This document shows, in pieces, positions 11,701 to 24,347 of a stretch of 64,000 bases of DNA. The position numbers and the translations under genes were made by a program. Below the pieces are notes generated by a model that was not told the DNA's origin, ran no database searches, and worked only from the letters and a program-made list of their open reading frames with translations. How positions within the stretch are numbered: the stretch's first letter is position 1; every line of letters begins with the position of its first letter. Source of the DNA: Peromyscus leucopus (taxonomy: Eukaryota; Chordata; Mammalia; Rodentia; Cricetidae); the NCBI RefSeq assembly GCF_004664715.2, contig NC_051075.1, forward strand, positions 26,654,715 through 26,718,714, in the 5' to 3' direction.

Positions 11701-12160
11701 TATTTTCAAGGTTGTTTTCTTCTGGTTCATCTGCATTGGGATGTTCAGGTCTTTCTGTTGTAGAACCACTGGTTTCTGGTGGTACCATTTTGCTCTTTAT
11801 GTTGTTGAATGTATTCTTACACTGCTGTCTACCCATTTTTATCTCCAATCCATACAGCTGCACCCTGTGTCTCTTGGAGTTCTTCTTTCTCCAATCTGTG
11901 CAGGTGGGGCCTGCAGGTACAGTGATTGCTCTTCCTCTTGGTGCAGGTGGGGCTTGTGGGTTCAGGGGATGGTTGTGAGGCAGAGGATGGTTGGCCAGAG
12001 GGCGGGGGAGGAGGTTCCTGTCTGGACTCTGGGGCTGCAATGGGTAAGGCAAAGGGCTGAGGGGCCTAGGGACTTTTCTTTCCTATCAGTGCAGTATGGG
12101 TGTGTGACTCTGGTAGTCGCTAGTACCTCAGGGGGTGGTGGGTGAGGGGGCAGGGAGGAT

Positions 12161-12336
12161 GCTGACAGCAGTCTTTTAAATGTGTGTGATTCATTATACA
12201 AGTTATAAAAAGACTCATAAAGAAATAATATAGGTTGATCATCTGCAATCTAAAATCCTCTGAAGATGGACTTCATCTTTTGGATTTTCTTATTAAGTTT
12301 GTTCAATTGCTAGTCTATGAAAATATTCTGAAATAG

Positions 12337-12338
<2 letters not shown>
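12161..12338. other. short unique stretch
   Basis: AT-rich sequence between the L1-B 5' end and a (CA)n tract. Nothing is recognised in it. Confidence 0.5.

Positions 12339-12388
<50 letters not shown>
12339..12388. repeat. (CA)n microsatellite
   Basis: About 25 uninterrupted CA units. Confidence 0.98.
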
Positions 12389-12390
<2 letters not shown>

Positions 12391-12447
12391 TAAATAATAC
12401 CCAACCTGTACATTCCTTTTTAAAGTTCTGTTTCTCAGCTTCTCTTT

Positions 12448-12548
12448 TTCTTTGTGAGACAAGATCTTGCTCTATAGTCCATATTAGGCTTGAACTGATA
12501 GTCCTTGTCTGTGCTGATGCTAGGATTACAGATGTGCACCGTAGAACT
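12448..12548 (-). mobile_element. old, diverged B1/PB1-type SINE
   Basis: Antisense blocks 'gagacaagatcttgctctat', 'aggcttgaactgatagtcct' and 'gctaggattacagatgtgca' follow B1 order with heavy divergence. Confidence 0.7.
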
Positions 12549-12629
12549 GACTCAAAGCCTGTTTTTAGCTTCCCAGACTAACAAATACTTGTTGTTTATC
12601 ATTCACATGGATTTCAAATTTTAATACAA

Positions 12630-12634
12630 GGTGT

Positions 12635-12689
<55 letters not shown>

Positions 12690-12693
12690 TGTG
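12630..12693. repeat. (GT)n microsatellite
   Basis: About 30 GT units with two TT interruptions near the ends. Confidence 0.97.
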
Positions 12694-13165
12694 CCCGTGA
12701 GTATGTATGCACACACAGATAAAGGATTTTTTTTAAATATAAAATTAAAACTGGACTATACATATTATACTTCAGCTTATTTTTGAAACCTGTCAATGAA
12801 TATACATTAATAAGCATGTTATATTCTTTTAAACAGCTGGGTATTGTTGTATACTGTGTAAACAATTTCTTATCTCTTTGTTCAAATTTCAACTTTATCT
12901 TGGGAAAAGATATTTGTTTATTGGAGGTATAGCAAGAAATCCATTGAGAGCTGGGCAGTGAAAACAATCTATTGTTTGACACCAATATAATCAGAAAGGA
13001 TTGGTTTGGGCTAATCTTTTCTATTTTATGTGACAAATTTATTAATGCTTTGTGTAGTACTTTGTTTTCATAACATGGTTTCTTATGCTATTTCTAATGG
13101 TATATATACATATATATAAAATTCATTAAGAATCACCTATTGTTATAGTCAAATCAGTTTATACT

Positions 13166-13311
13166 TTTTTTTCTCAAGACAGGGTTTCTCTGTGTAGCCT
13201 TGGCTGTCTTAGAACTTGTTCTAGACCAGGCTAGTGTCAAACTCAGACAGAGATCTGCCTGATTCTGCCTTCCAAGTACTGGGACCGAAGATGTATACCA
13301 CCATGCCCAGC
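13166..13311 (-). mobile_element. B1 SINE, diverged
   Basis: Antisense B1 with T-run, 'gacagggtttctctgtgtag', 'agaccaggctagtgtcaaac' and 'ccaccatgcccagc' at its end. Confidence 0.9.
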
Positions 13312-13326
13312 AAATTTATACTTTTT

Positions 13327-13445
13327 TTTTTTGAGACAGGGTTTCTCTGCGTAGCTTTGCGCCTTTCCTGGAACTCACTTGGTAGTCCAGGCTGGTCTCA
13401 AACTCACAGAGATCCACCTGCCTCTGCCTCCCGAGTGCTGGGATT
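13327..13445 (-). mobile_element. B1 SINE, 5'-truncated, young
   Basis: Antisense; the 5' end of the B1 stops at 'gctgggatt'. A perfect 13-bp duplication ATTTATACTTTTT flanks it (13314-13326, 13446-13458). It sits immediately beside the older B1. Confidence 0.93.
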
Positions 13446-13458
13446 ATTTATACTTTTT

Positions 13459-14039
13459 AATGTAACATTTCAAAACCTATTAATATATTTGAATGCTTTC
13501 AGTAAATATAAAACGCTCATGTATTTTTCATCTTAGAATGGAAAATAAAATATTCATATTAGTTTTCATAGATCCCTTTTCTGTTGGCTGACTTGGTTAT
13601 TGCAGTAATTTTGAATCAAGCCTGAAGCTGTTCTCACAAAATCAATTTATTCTTTGTTGGATACAAGTACAGTTTATTTACATGAGTTCTGTTTTGTTGA
13701 GATTGGAACATAGAGTTACTTGAAAAATGAGAAGCTAATTCATTATGAAATTCAGATTATCTTCCCTATCATTTAGTACAGATGCTACCCAATAATTCCT
13801 TTCAGTCTGTATAATCAATTCCCCCATATTAAGCTGTAAGTGGCCAAGTCCATGTGTATTTGAATCTGGAGTGTGATTTGTCTTTATACGTACAAAATAG
13901 GTTTGAAGCAAGATCTGTGTATGTGAGCTGAAGTGAACAAAAAGATGCTGACAACATGGCTTGATACCATCTCTCAGTATAGCAAGTGTCTCTCTTTCTC
14001 TCTGTGTCACCTCGTGGTTCTGAGACTCCTCCCCTTTTT
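13459..14039. other. unique AT-rich sequence
   Basis: I recognise no repeat family here. Overlapping minus-strand open frames at 13735-14136 have no splice or homology support. Confidence 0.45.
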
Positions 14040-14145
14040 CTTTGAAGACCCACCTAACCTCTACCTGTCCAGCGATTGGCCAGTCAGCTTTATTAAACCA
14101 ATCACATTGACATATGTTCACACAGTATAAAGGCATATTCCACAG
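14040..14145. repeat. fragment of an unassigned rodent interspersed repeat
   Basis: The block 'ttattaaaccaatcacattg' followed by 'cacacagtataaaggc' resembles the right-hand end of the repeat at 40104-40426 (ctctattacaccaatcatag ... cacacagtgtac). The family is not assigned. Confidence 0.5.
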
Positions 14146-16372
14146 GTGACCGTAGCCGCTGTGAGTTCATGAGCACAAGGACTATGCCATGCTGTTAAGA
14201 CAGCATTTCCCATCACTGGTCTTCACCTTCCAGCTCTTAAATTCTTTCTGGCACCTCTTCTATGACACTCCCTGAGCACTGGGGGCATTGACACTGATGT
14301 CTCATTTTGGACCGAGCATTCAAACACTTATTCTCAGCACTTTGACAAATTATGAGTCCCGGCATGAACTGCTACAAAGAAGCTTCTCGAACCAAGTGTA
14401 AGAGCATCACTAGTCTATAGTCAACATAGCAATTGGAAGGCAGTTTGACAACATGTGTCTGTAGCAAAACAGTAGTGGGTTGCCCCACTTAGGGCAGATG
14501 ACCTCTCCAGATAGGCTTTTGTCCAGGTTTACAGTGTCAGGCATGCATCATCTTCTGTGGAGCTGGCTTTGGTCAGGAAACAATTGGTCACCCCAATCAC
14601 AGTCATTGCCCTTGTGGACGTATCCTATCTGGTGGATTGATACTGCAGCGCGCGGGTTCCAGCACCGTGTAAGTACAGTGGTGGCTTTTCTCCCTCAGCG
14701 GCTGTGTGGCACCTTTTGTCGCTTTGAAAGCTACCCAGCAGGGAGGCAGTGTTCAAGTCAATTCTAGTTTGATTTCTCCGTGTGCTGCAACCCAAACATG
14801 AGGTGTCTTCAGCAATAAAATCTTATCATCCAGCTATGGTGGGAAACCAAGAAGAATGGCGGTAGGGCCTGTGTTGTTTTGAGGGGATACACATCAGTGA
14901 TAGCAGGTTTCTTTTTAAAGCTAAGTATTATTAAATATCTTCCAATTTTCAGTATCTTCCAATTTTGCAGTACTTTGCCAAAAAAAAACAAAAACAAAAA
15001 CAAAAACCCTCCAAGTTATTTAAAGCCCAGATGTACACCATATAAGAGCTGGTGGCTTTATTCTCCTGCTCTGTGAACAGGCCTGGGCTCTGGAAAGATG
15101 AGACCAGTTGATAAATGTTTTTGGAACATGCACTACAAAAGTGAATGGTCCATTATGTTAGGTTACAAAATAAGGATGTGGGTAAGGAAGGATATTTTCT
15201 TCAAGAAAAACACTTTTATTTCTGAACGGTCCCAGTCCATATTTTTCCTCAAATGGCTGGAGGAGCAGGTAAAATCTCCACACGAGCTTCCAAGGCCCAT
15301 CTCCAAAGGGTCAGAAGTTGCCTCTCAGAGGAGGCTGCTGCTGAGGAGGAATGTGGCTCTCAGGCCCATTCCTGTGCTCCCAAGCTGGAAAATGGAAGTG
15401 GAAAGCTTATTTATTGTCTTTTAAAGTTACATATCTAAATCAGCTGGTAAGGAGTTTCCATAACACGTCTCCTACATCCTTTGCTAATCCATCCGTTGCT
15501 CCCCTTCCCTCCGGTCACCTGCTCTCAGACCTCCCTAAGCCTTTGAACAAGGGGATGTTGTGGGTCGCTTCCAGTGATGACTTTTATTTACTTTGTGTAA
15601 AGCTAGAGGAAAGCAGCCTGTACAAGTGAAAACAGTAGTATAACACGTAAGGGTGATAACAGGGCTAAGAATGATATGGCTGCCCTGACAGCAATTTGAA
15701 TCAACTACGTAGCCCAGGTAAGTTACACACCAACTCGTTATACGCGAGGAGCTTTTTATTTTTTGTTACTGAAAAGTACAGTGTTTGGTTGCCCTTGAAG
15801 TCAGCTATCCTGCAACTCTAAACAGCCTGAAGCTAAGCCGCTGTATTTTTTTTTTTTTTTTTACAGTGTTTGTTTTTAAGGTAGAATAGGTAAACATGTG
15901 GGTTTTAAGGACGGGTAGATAAACAGTCTTGACAATAAAATCAAAATCTTGAAAACCAGCCAATTACAATCACGGTTAAGCATCTCTTATCCCAAATGAA
16001 AACAGTCTAACGACTGCACAGTGCATTTCCCAGTTGTATTGGATATACGTTTCTTCTTCGGGCTGATAGTCTACGGCCCTGTTCTTATATTATTTCAAAT
16101 TGTGTTGAATCTTGGTCTCACCAAAGTGGGGAGGACTGTCCTGATGGCATTCGTCATACATGTTTTCACTGTGTGTTTTCATGATCAGGGTAGAATGAAA
16201 GGTTGAATTCCATAAAAAACGAAACCCATTCTCATTTAACATGCTGCCTTTGACATAGTTTACTTTGGGCTGTGATCACGCAGGAAAGAACTTTCAGAGC
16301 TCTGGTGGTTAATTACTCATAGTGCTTCCTGACCCCGTTTTGCCCTAAAACAATGTGTTGACCCGGAAGCAT

Positions 16373-16373
<1 letters not shown>
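14146..16373. other. unique non-coding sequence
   Basis: It contains an A-rich tract (14981-15006) and a T-run (15848-15863). A weak exon-like segment at 15206-15268 is discussed in the findings. No gene is supported. Confidence 0.5.
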
Positions 16374-16417
<44 letters not shown>

Positions 16418-16424
16418 ACACACT
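16374..16424. repeat. (CA)n microsatellite
   Basis: About 24 CA units with one CATA interruption. Confidence 0.98.
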
Positions 16425-18404
16425 GTACTACAGATAAGAAAACGTACCTCTCATTGAGGAAAGTGACTTTGGCTAGGCCCTGTGCCAACTAGGCTGGGCC
16501 TTGGCCTATTGAGTGCTTCTGACATGCGATGCAGAATTGTTGTGACTTGTTTTCTGTCCTGTCCATGGGACTTTCCACTCTCCTTTCTCGCTCCCCTTCA
16601 GGACCTTAAAACCCAGAGCTCAAATATTAAGCTTATTTCTCACCATAACCCTCTGCTTCTAGATCTCTGTGGCACCAGGACCTTCCTGTGGTGGGTTGGT
16701 CCTACAGCTTCTTCATGATCACTTTGAGCCTAGACCACCCGGACCTGGGGAAAGTCAGCAAGAATCAGATTTCCCCATTGCTTCCTGCCGTGAGTGGAAA
16801 TGGGTATGGGATGGGGCTGTGGCTGTGCATCTAAGGCATCCCACTTATCATCAATTAAAAGGATACAGATAGGAAAAGCAACACTGGTCACATCAGAAGC
16901 TGTGTATATGATCACTAGCCTGTATCACTCAGTCGCGCACCCCGGTTCTGCATACTTATGTTAGTTTTATCATGTGTAGATTAGATCTTTCATGTTAAAC
17001 AAGACTGTTAAACAAGCCTGCTTGCCTCTTCATCTTAGTAGCTGTATTTGTTGGAAAACTTTGATCTGTTTTTCTCAAACTTAATACCTGTATTTTCACT
17101 CCTTGACTAGAAGTTATGAGTCCCCATCATTTTTAGGAGAAGAAAAGGTACTTTGTTATATTTGAAGTCTTTCTCATCATGTATGATGAGTTAGGGGCTT
17201 GCATCTACATGAGAATCTACATGAAATTCTCAACAGATGAGATGTGTATGTAAATTTACCAAGAATCCCCCCACGCCAGGAGGGGAAAGTCAATGCTTTA
17301 GATATTATTTACATGGGGTTAAAGTATTATTGTGCTAACTTTCCCCACATAAATCAGCACATTGGTCATCAGACTTATTCTACCTTGTTAATAAGCTAAA
17401 TCTCTCTTTCACCCACCTCTTTAAGAGGTAGTCTGCCTTTTTTAGCCTTTACAGATGATGTCATCAATGAAATTCTTGCCCTTTGCTTGGCTCACTACAA
17501 ATTTATTAGGCACACAGGAAGAGATCACAATGGAGCCAGACCTCGTCATTGTAGCTAGATTTCCACTCAAGAACTTTTCAGATCTTAAGCTCTTCATCTC
17601 TTAATCCTTAGAAATAGGGTTATGAAGAAATGAAAGATTGAGTCAGCGGAGACACCTTTCATTGTTTTTTTTTTTTTTTTAAATTATGTTACAGAGATCT
17701 ACTTCATTGCATTGTCTTTGGCAGGCAATTATTCTGGAAAGTGACTGCTGACTATTATTCTAATAATGGATTTTTATGTATGGCTGTCTTGTTGCTCTTT
17801 GGGGTCAAGAGGCGAGACAATAAATACTCACAAGGGGAATTTTTGAAAATGCTACATGGAATGCATAATTCACAGAAACTGTCACTAGTATGAAAGCAGT
17901 TTAGTCAAACACCATGTTAAAAAAGAAACAAGGAGTAAGTGGCAGGCCTGATAGAACTAGTTTGGGTTAGCTTATAGATCCAGATAACCAGGGAACCCAA
18001 AGTAACAATGGCTTAGACTACATCAAAGTTTATTTCTTCCTTGTTAAAAAAAAATGTCTTGTAAAAAGGTAGTGCAGAGAGATATGGCATCTGGCAAGGT
18101 CAAGATCTAGATTCCTGTCAGCTGATAGCCCCGCCTCCTGCGATCCTCATTCCCACGGTCATCGTAAGGTCCAATATGGCTGTACTGGATATCTATCACA
18201 TCTGCATTCTTGCTAACAGGAAGCCATTAAATAAGAAAAGCACATGCCCAGAGTTGCTGGTAATTTTGGCTTATATGTTATTGACCCCAATTTCCAGCAG
18301 ACAAGCACATTTAGCTCCCAGAAAGGAAGAAAAAGAATATAATTGTTGTGGGAAGCCATGTGTAATGTTTGCATTTTATTATTCTGAAAAAGGGGAGATG
18401 AGCT
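16425..18404. other. unique non-coding sequence
   Basis: Low repeat density, with a T-run near 17666-17680. I see no splice-bounded coding frame. Confidence 0.5.
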
Positions 18405-18490
18405 ATCGGGGCAGTTTATTAACTTGTGGGTGCCTCCGTTTTCTCATCTATACAATGGAGCTAGTCATGCTGTGCAATTCTGTGAGGACA
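18405..18490 (-). repeat. MIR-like ancient SINE fragment
   Basis: 'cctccgttttctcatctata' followed by 'aatggagctagt' matches the reverse complement of the MIR core ('cctcagtttcctcatctgta' type). Confidence 0.6.
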
Positions 18491-18554
18491 CAATTATCTT
18501 TTAAAACATATTTGTGTTTAAATTAATTAAAAAGAAAGATTAAAACTAAAAAAG

Positions 18555-18740
18555 AATTTGTGTTGTGTCTGCATGCACACACTCACGCACTCCATCTTGA
18601 GTGTGTGGGCGCTCATTGAAGCCAAAAAAGGCCACCAGATCCCCTAAAGATGGAGTCACAAGCATTTATGAGCCACCTAATGTGGATGCTGGGAGTCAAA
18701 CTGGCCCTCCGACAGAGCATCAAGAGCTCCAAAAAGATCA
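18555..18740 (+). mobile_element. B3/B2-type SINE, diverged
   Basis: 'ggccaccagatcccctaaag', 'atggagtcacaagcatttat', 'gagccacctaatgtggatgc' and 'tgggagtcaaactggccctc' follow the B3 3' half in order. Confidence 0.78.
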
Positions 18741-20309
18741 CACACGAGACCACACCTAGTGAAAAACTGCTCATAGTACACATGGCTGCACCCAACCCTG
18801 TAGAGCTGAATGAGCTGCATTCCCATCAGCAGTGAGCACCAGTGTGTCTCTGTGTCTCCGCCAGCCTTGTGCATTATTTGATTAGCATTTGATAACCTCT
18901 GAGCTTTTGCTAATTTGAAAGTTCAAAGGCTTTTCAGTACTTCTTAAGCAGTGGAAACTGTTTTCAGAGAAACCCTCTGATGTAGGTTCAGTGTCCCAGA
19001 AAGCATGTCTACAGAGCCTCGGATGGGAAGGAGGGCCAGGAATCTAATTCATCAGCTCAGACTCCTACTAGTACGCTCTCTGTCTGTAAGGAAGCTTTTC
19101 ATCCATTTCACGTTATTGCATTCTTGTCGTGGAAGGGTTTTGCCAGATTGGGGAACAGAAATGAACAAATGGAGTTCCTGCTTTCTTAGGCTTATAATTC
19201 AGAAGGAGTAGACAAAATAGACACATTGATGATGCATTATATTATGGTCAATGAGTTAAGGAAAAATAACTGTAGGATATAACAGGCAAAGAGTGATGGA
19301 GATTGAGGATCATTTAAATAAAATGATCAGGGAAGGAGACACCAGGTCATTTGAGCATACATCTGAAGGAAGAACAGGGCAAGGCATGCTGTTTATGAAT
19401 GGGAGATGATTGATTCAGGCAGAGGGAGGGGCACCTGCAAAACACCGAGACAGAAGTGTCCATGTGGTATTGAAGAGCTGGAGGGCTCTGGGAGGGGAGA
19501 TGACATCTTGGAGGTAGTCAGAGAGAACCAGTCTAGTTTCTTCTTATTTGATAAATTTTATTCCCTTTAATGTCATGAAATAAAGCTCATAGTTACCTTT
19601 TTTTCTATCTGCATAGCCATGTCAGTGTGACTTATTTGTAACATACAGGAAAAATGGGAATCAGCTCTTGATAATAAACATATCTGGACTCATGAATACA
19701 AGGAGCCATAATGAGCAAGAAGGACCAGAGAACGGGAGAACAATGTAGCCAATGCTGTCAGTGTCAGAGCATACAGCAGGATTCTGATATCAGACTAGCG
19801 TGTATGCAGTGAGAGAAACAGTGATGTACGCTGAGACCAGCTAAGGGCGTTTGAAATGGAAAGATGATGTTTTGTTTGAATGAAACATCAAATCTGTATC
19901 GTGACATGGGACAGGTAACAAAGTACAATACAACAAACCAACAAACCAAACAAGTCTCATAGCTTGAAATCTTAACACATCAGGGCACATTCAGTTTCTG
20001 GTAAGAAAAATTGCTTATTAATAGATGATAAGAGTACAGCATGGACTGGAGAAAAGGGAAAAATATACGAAGACAGGGAAATAGACCTTGGTGGGTAATT
20101 CTAGAGGAGAATAACAGGCCATTAAAAATTAAGCGAACAGCCTCAGTCAGTATGTATTCACTGAAAAAAATTAACATTTTGTTAAAATCTCATCAACTCA
20201 CAATAACGTTCTAATACTGTTTCCTTATTAATAAGAATCCATTCCTCTGTTTCACAGGGCTGCTCATTTCATTACGCTTGCTTCTACATCTACAGAATGG
20301 ATTTCTTTA

Positions 20310-20312
<3 letters not shown>
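18741..20312. other. unique non-coding sequence
   Basis: No repeat family or exon is recognised. Confidence 0.5.

Positions 20313-20355
<43 letters not shown>
20313..20355. repeat. (GT)n microsatellite
   Basis: About 21 GT units. Confidence 0.98.
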
Positions 20356-20358
<3 letters not shown>

Positions 20359-21249
20359 TGCAGAGTGACACACACGTGTTTGGTGATGAAGTGCTCCTAG
20401 CCGAGTGGCCACAAGTGACCCAGTGGCGCCATTCCTGGATAATGCAGCGAGGTTAAATAGGAACACCGTTTCGTGCTTCCATATAGAAAATGGCATGAGA
20501 TCTGACCTCGTATATTTATAAACTATTGTTATTTACTGACATGTCTTCCAGGACTTGTGAAACCTCTGCAGGATGTAATAGAAGACTTTGTTTTGTGTTT
20601 AAAAAATTTTATTATTATTTATTACTATTATTATTGATGCAGCTAACCTGTAAAATAGTGCAGGTTGATTTTGAACATGTTAAATTTTCTTTCAAGTGGG
20701 TATGTTGACTAGATAGTGGGAGCTAGATACTCAGAGCTCCCTGTGTTGTATGCCATACTGAGCACTCCTGCATCCATCTGTATCCAAAACATTCCAATCT
20801 GTATTTGCCCCTGGGGCACACTGAAGTAATTTGCCATTCTTGGCCATCCTGGAACTTAGTAAGTGCTATGAGAATCATATGCTGCTCCATGCCACACATC
20901 CGTTTTTTCTTGAGAAGCTTGATGCCTTTAGATTCTCCTTGTGAGGTGGTCCCAGTTCATCTCTGTTTTCCATTCTCCATGAACGCATCTCTCTTTGGAT
21001 TCCTTGGTTTCCTGAGACCTGGGTAGAAGCCCTTACTTATCCCAGGGCTCCAGCAGCATCTATGTATTTCTCACTTCCCTGCTGGTTTACTCTGGCCAAG
21101 GAACTCAGTTCCCACCCAAAATTAGTTGTGATGTTTCTCCTGTACCTGAGGACCAGAAAGAACCCTCTTTTATTGCTTTATCCTCCATGGGAACCCCTTT
21201 CCCCTGTGGTCACGTGACCGCAGTGAGCATCTAGGCAAAGGCAGAACGG
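20356..21249. other. unique non-coding sequence
   Basis: It includes a short ATT-rich patch (20604-20637). Nothing else is recognised. Confidence 0.5.
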
Positions 21250-21420
21250 CAGTGGAGAGCTTGTAGGGAACCATCACTTCACCACTGTCCCTTAGTGTCC
21301 CCAGAGACAAAAAATGAAAACAGAGCCCCCGAGAAGGAACCAGTTTGCCAAGATCACCCACAGTTAGTTGGGTATCTGGAGCAGACTCCAGGCTCCAGAT
21401 ACCCAACCTCTGCACTAGTA
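21250..21420 (+). repeat. MIR-like element with an internal hairpin
   Basis: 'ccaagatcacccacagttag' resembles the MIR core followed by its 'gactcca' segment. A perfect 16-bp inverted repeat lies inside (21367-21382 / 21392-21407). Confidence 0.55.
21367..21407. repeat. perfect inverted repeat (hairpin)
   Basis: The arm GTTGGGTATCTGGAGC is followed by a 9-base spacer (agactccag) and the exact reverse complement GCTCCAGATACCCAAC. Confidence 0.97.
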
Positions 21421-21520
21421 ACCCTTCCGATTCTGTATTGTCTAGTAGATATTTAAAAATCCTATAACTTAAGGTCAACAGCTCAGTACAATGTCTTCTA
21501 TCTGGATTTTGAAATTCATT

Positions 21521-21681
21521 CTTTTTTTTTTCTTGGTTTTTCGAGACAGGGTTTCTCTGCGTAGCTTTGCGCCTTTCCTGGAACTCACTTGGTAGCCCAG
21601 GCTGGCCTCGAACTCACAGAGATCCGCCTGGCTCTGCCTCCCGAGTGCTGGGATTAAAGGCGTGCGCCACCACCACCTGGC
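21521..21681 (-). mobile_element. B1 SINE, young
   Basis: Near-consensus antisense B1 with 'gtagctttgcgcctttcctg', 'ggcctcgaactcacagagat' and 'gcgtgcgccaccaccacctg'. Confidence 0.95.
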
Positions 21682-21689
21682 CCCTGGTC

Positions 21690-23918
21690 ACTTCTTGAAG
21701 CTATTCTGCAATATGGATGGGGTGCTACTCCGAGGTCTCATTGGTGAGTGACGTGTGGGCCTCACCCTTTCGTGCAGCTGTGCTTTGAACTCTTTTGTTT
21801 CCCTCTTACATATTTTTTTTTTTTGTTTCCTCCTTCCCATTAGGCTGCAGCTGCCTGTTTGGCAGTCAGTTCTTCAGCGTGCTCAAAGTAGCTCCTTCCC
21901 AGAGCTCTCCTCCTAATATCTTATTTCTGTTCTGCCTCGGGCTTAGAAAGTAGACAAATAAACCTGGCAATATTATTTGTAAAGTGAGAGTACACAGCCT
22001 CGGAGGAGGGCCTCTGTAGCTTTCCTATGGGAAAGTGGGAGCTCCCCTCCCACCCCGGGCCTTGGCTGACATCGCCTCCGGCCGCTTTGATTAGGTCCTG
22101 CTTCCCAAACTCTCTGCCAGGCCCCGGAGGTTGGTAGAGGTCCTCACCGTGGAGAGGTGACCAACTACCGCTCCCGTTTTCTGTTCTTATTGGTTCAGAT
22201 GCTGTGAGAATGGTTTTGTATTTGAATAAGGCATATTTAGGGCACAGAGCTGTGGACCGGTTCCTTTGCAAATCAAAATGAAAACTAACAACCTCCGAAC
22301 CGCAGAAAACCTTTAGGCCACTTGACTGTTTTAAGATGCAAACTCCAATGCTGACCTTGGGGGATTTTTGAACCACAGCTGTCAGTTTAAACAAAGATCC
22401 AAAACTAATTAAGCATTTGTTGGTTGAATGGGGCATGAGTTTGAGAACTGGTTGGGCCGCTTTTGAAAGTTAATGACAGTTCTCCAGAAAACAAATAGAG
22501 GCGCTAATATTGCATCCACATGTCCTCTAAGACCAGACCAGCTTTACCGTCTAGTTTTAGCCTTTTTTTTTTTCTTTTTACGGAAAATGGAAACCGGTTT
22601 TCTGCCCACAGGTAGACTGTATTTTTCGAAGCTGGTTTCCCCAGCCCCTCTCGTTCTTCCTGCTCTCCTCCCTGTGTTCCGTCGCCTCTCTGTCGTCACT
22701 ACAGTTTATAACCCGGCTAGAGTTTACAGTCACTGTCCCATTTGAAACTGAAGTAAACACCACCAGCGTCGTGGCTTCTAGAAAACCTTGAAGATCATGA
22801 CTAATTTCTGGATCATTGATAAAAATACTCAACTCTCCTTTAATTCGCGGTTATTAACCGTCTTAAGGGTGCCACACGTTAGGGAGCTGTGTAGTCTCTC
22901 ACATATGTGCATCAATACAGAAGAAACATCTGTGCGTAAATTAGATTCAAGCATAGCCTTGGGCTCAGGCCAAGTGTGCAGAACCAGGAGTTGGGCAGTG
23001 GGTGGCACATGGCAGTGGGAAGGAGCTCCATCTTGATGCTGATCGTGCTGAGTGACGATGAGTGACATGATGCGATTCATACTTTAGAAGGAGCCCTCTG
23101 GAGGCAGTACCTCCATTGGCTTGTGGGAGACAAAGTTATAACTGTAGTTTGGCTGATGTCTCAACTGCATCCGGGGCTGTGTGAAATCAATGAGAGCTAG
23201 AGACATGTGAGTGGTGGACTCAGAAATTGGTAGCGGTGATGACGATGAGCCAGTAAATTGAACTGTATGCCGTTACTGCGTTTCCATGCACAAACATGGA
23301 TTGGTTCACATGGTTCAAACTTAACATGTACCAGCAGACTGAGGAGCAGCTGAGGATCATCAGATCACAGAGCACGTCACAGCTAGCATGGCTGTGATAG
23401 AATTTCAAAGGAGTAAGATTTTCCTTATCACTGGTTACTTTGAGAATTAGCATTTGAAGTAATGAACCTCATCCTGGCATTTTTTTTTTATCTATACTTT
23501 GTGATTTTCTCTGTCTCCCTGGACCCTCCTGCTGGCCCCTCCCCAATTCCACTTTGGTGTGCTGAGGGGAAGGAAGACCTACTGGGGGAGGGTAGAAGGA
23601 TTAAAGACACTGTAAGGAGTCCATTTAATGTTCTTAATGTTTTTGATGTTTATGTTTTGTTATATTGTTATTTTTTTTTATCTTGGTCAGAGTAACATGC
23701 AAACATCATTTGAGAAGCTGGCATAGCACCAGGCTTGTAAGAGCAGTTCCTTATTAAGCATTTCCACTCTTCCTGTTGCTTGGTGCCTCCCATAGATAGC
23801 TGTCTTTCAGAAGGTTAGCTATTGCCATTTATATGTAATTTTTTTTTTAAATAAATTCTGCAGCGTATACTGTTGCTGCTAGTTTTTTTGTTCCTTTCTT
23901 TTTTCCAGGGACATTGTT
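21690..23918. other. unique non-coding sequence
   Basis: GC content rises modestly around 22040-22140, but there are too few CpGs for an island. No exon with good splice sites was found. Confidence 0.5.
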
Positions 23919-24020
23919 GAGACAGGGTCTCACGGTGTAGCTCGAGCTGACCTTGAACTCATGACCCTCAGTCGCCTCCTAAGGGCTGGCTTGCAGGTGT
24001 GCACCACCACATGCTGGTAC
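23919..24020 (-). mobile_element. older B1 SINE fragment
   Basis: Antisense: 'gagacagggtctcacggtgt', 'ctgaccttgaactcatgacc' and 'caggtgtgcaccaccacatg'. Confidence 0.85.
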
Positions 24021-24169
24021 CGCTCGCTTCTCCTCTCTCCCTGCACCAGACAGAATCTTTTGCTCTCCCATTATGGAATTTGACAGTCTGCTGTCTTTGC
24101 TACAGCCCACTCCATTTCCCATAGTGCACAGACTTTCTTACCTCCCTAATACAGTGAATTTGAATTTTT

Positions 24170-24325
24170 TATTTTTATTTTATTTTGAGACAGGGTTTCT
24201 CTGTGTAGCTTTGCGCCTTTCCTGGAACTTACTTTGTAGCCCAGGCTGGACTTGAACTCACAGAGATCTGCCTGGTTTTGCCTCCCGAGTGCTGGGACTA
24301 AAGGCATGGGCCACCACTGCCTGGC
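24170..24325 (-). mobile_element. B1 SINE (first of an adjacent pair)
   Basis: Antisense B1 with T-rich start and 'gtagctttgcgcctttcctg'. Flanks 24154-24169 and 24326-24341 share GTGAATT and a following ATTTTT, differing at two positions. Confidence 0.93.
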
Positions 24326-24347
24326 GTGAATTCAAATTTTTGAGTTT

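Larger units (their letters stand above)
5398..12160 (-). mobile_element. L1-B: near full-length antisense LINE-1, inactivated
   Basis: The plus strand reads backwards through an L1: poly(T) at 5410-5421, 3' UTR to about 6290, ORF2 from about 10330 down to 6325, ORF1 region about 11060-11700, and a GC-richer 5' UTR to about 12160. Conserved pieces include the ORF2 C-terminus, the reverse transcriptase FADD motif and an ORF1 segment. Frameshifts, stops, homopolymer runs, a retrocopied mRNA end (7952-8320) and a B1 (10464-10617) show that it is dead. The 3' and 5' limits are by eye. Confidence 0.9.

Noticed and set aside
11654..12145. 163-codon plus-strand open frame
   Set aside because: It is the complement of the L1-B 5' UTR and ORF1 start; no independent support.
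22040..22150. Possible CpG island or promoter
   Set aside because: GC is only modestly raised, CpG dinucleotides are few and the stretch is about 100 bases.
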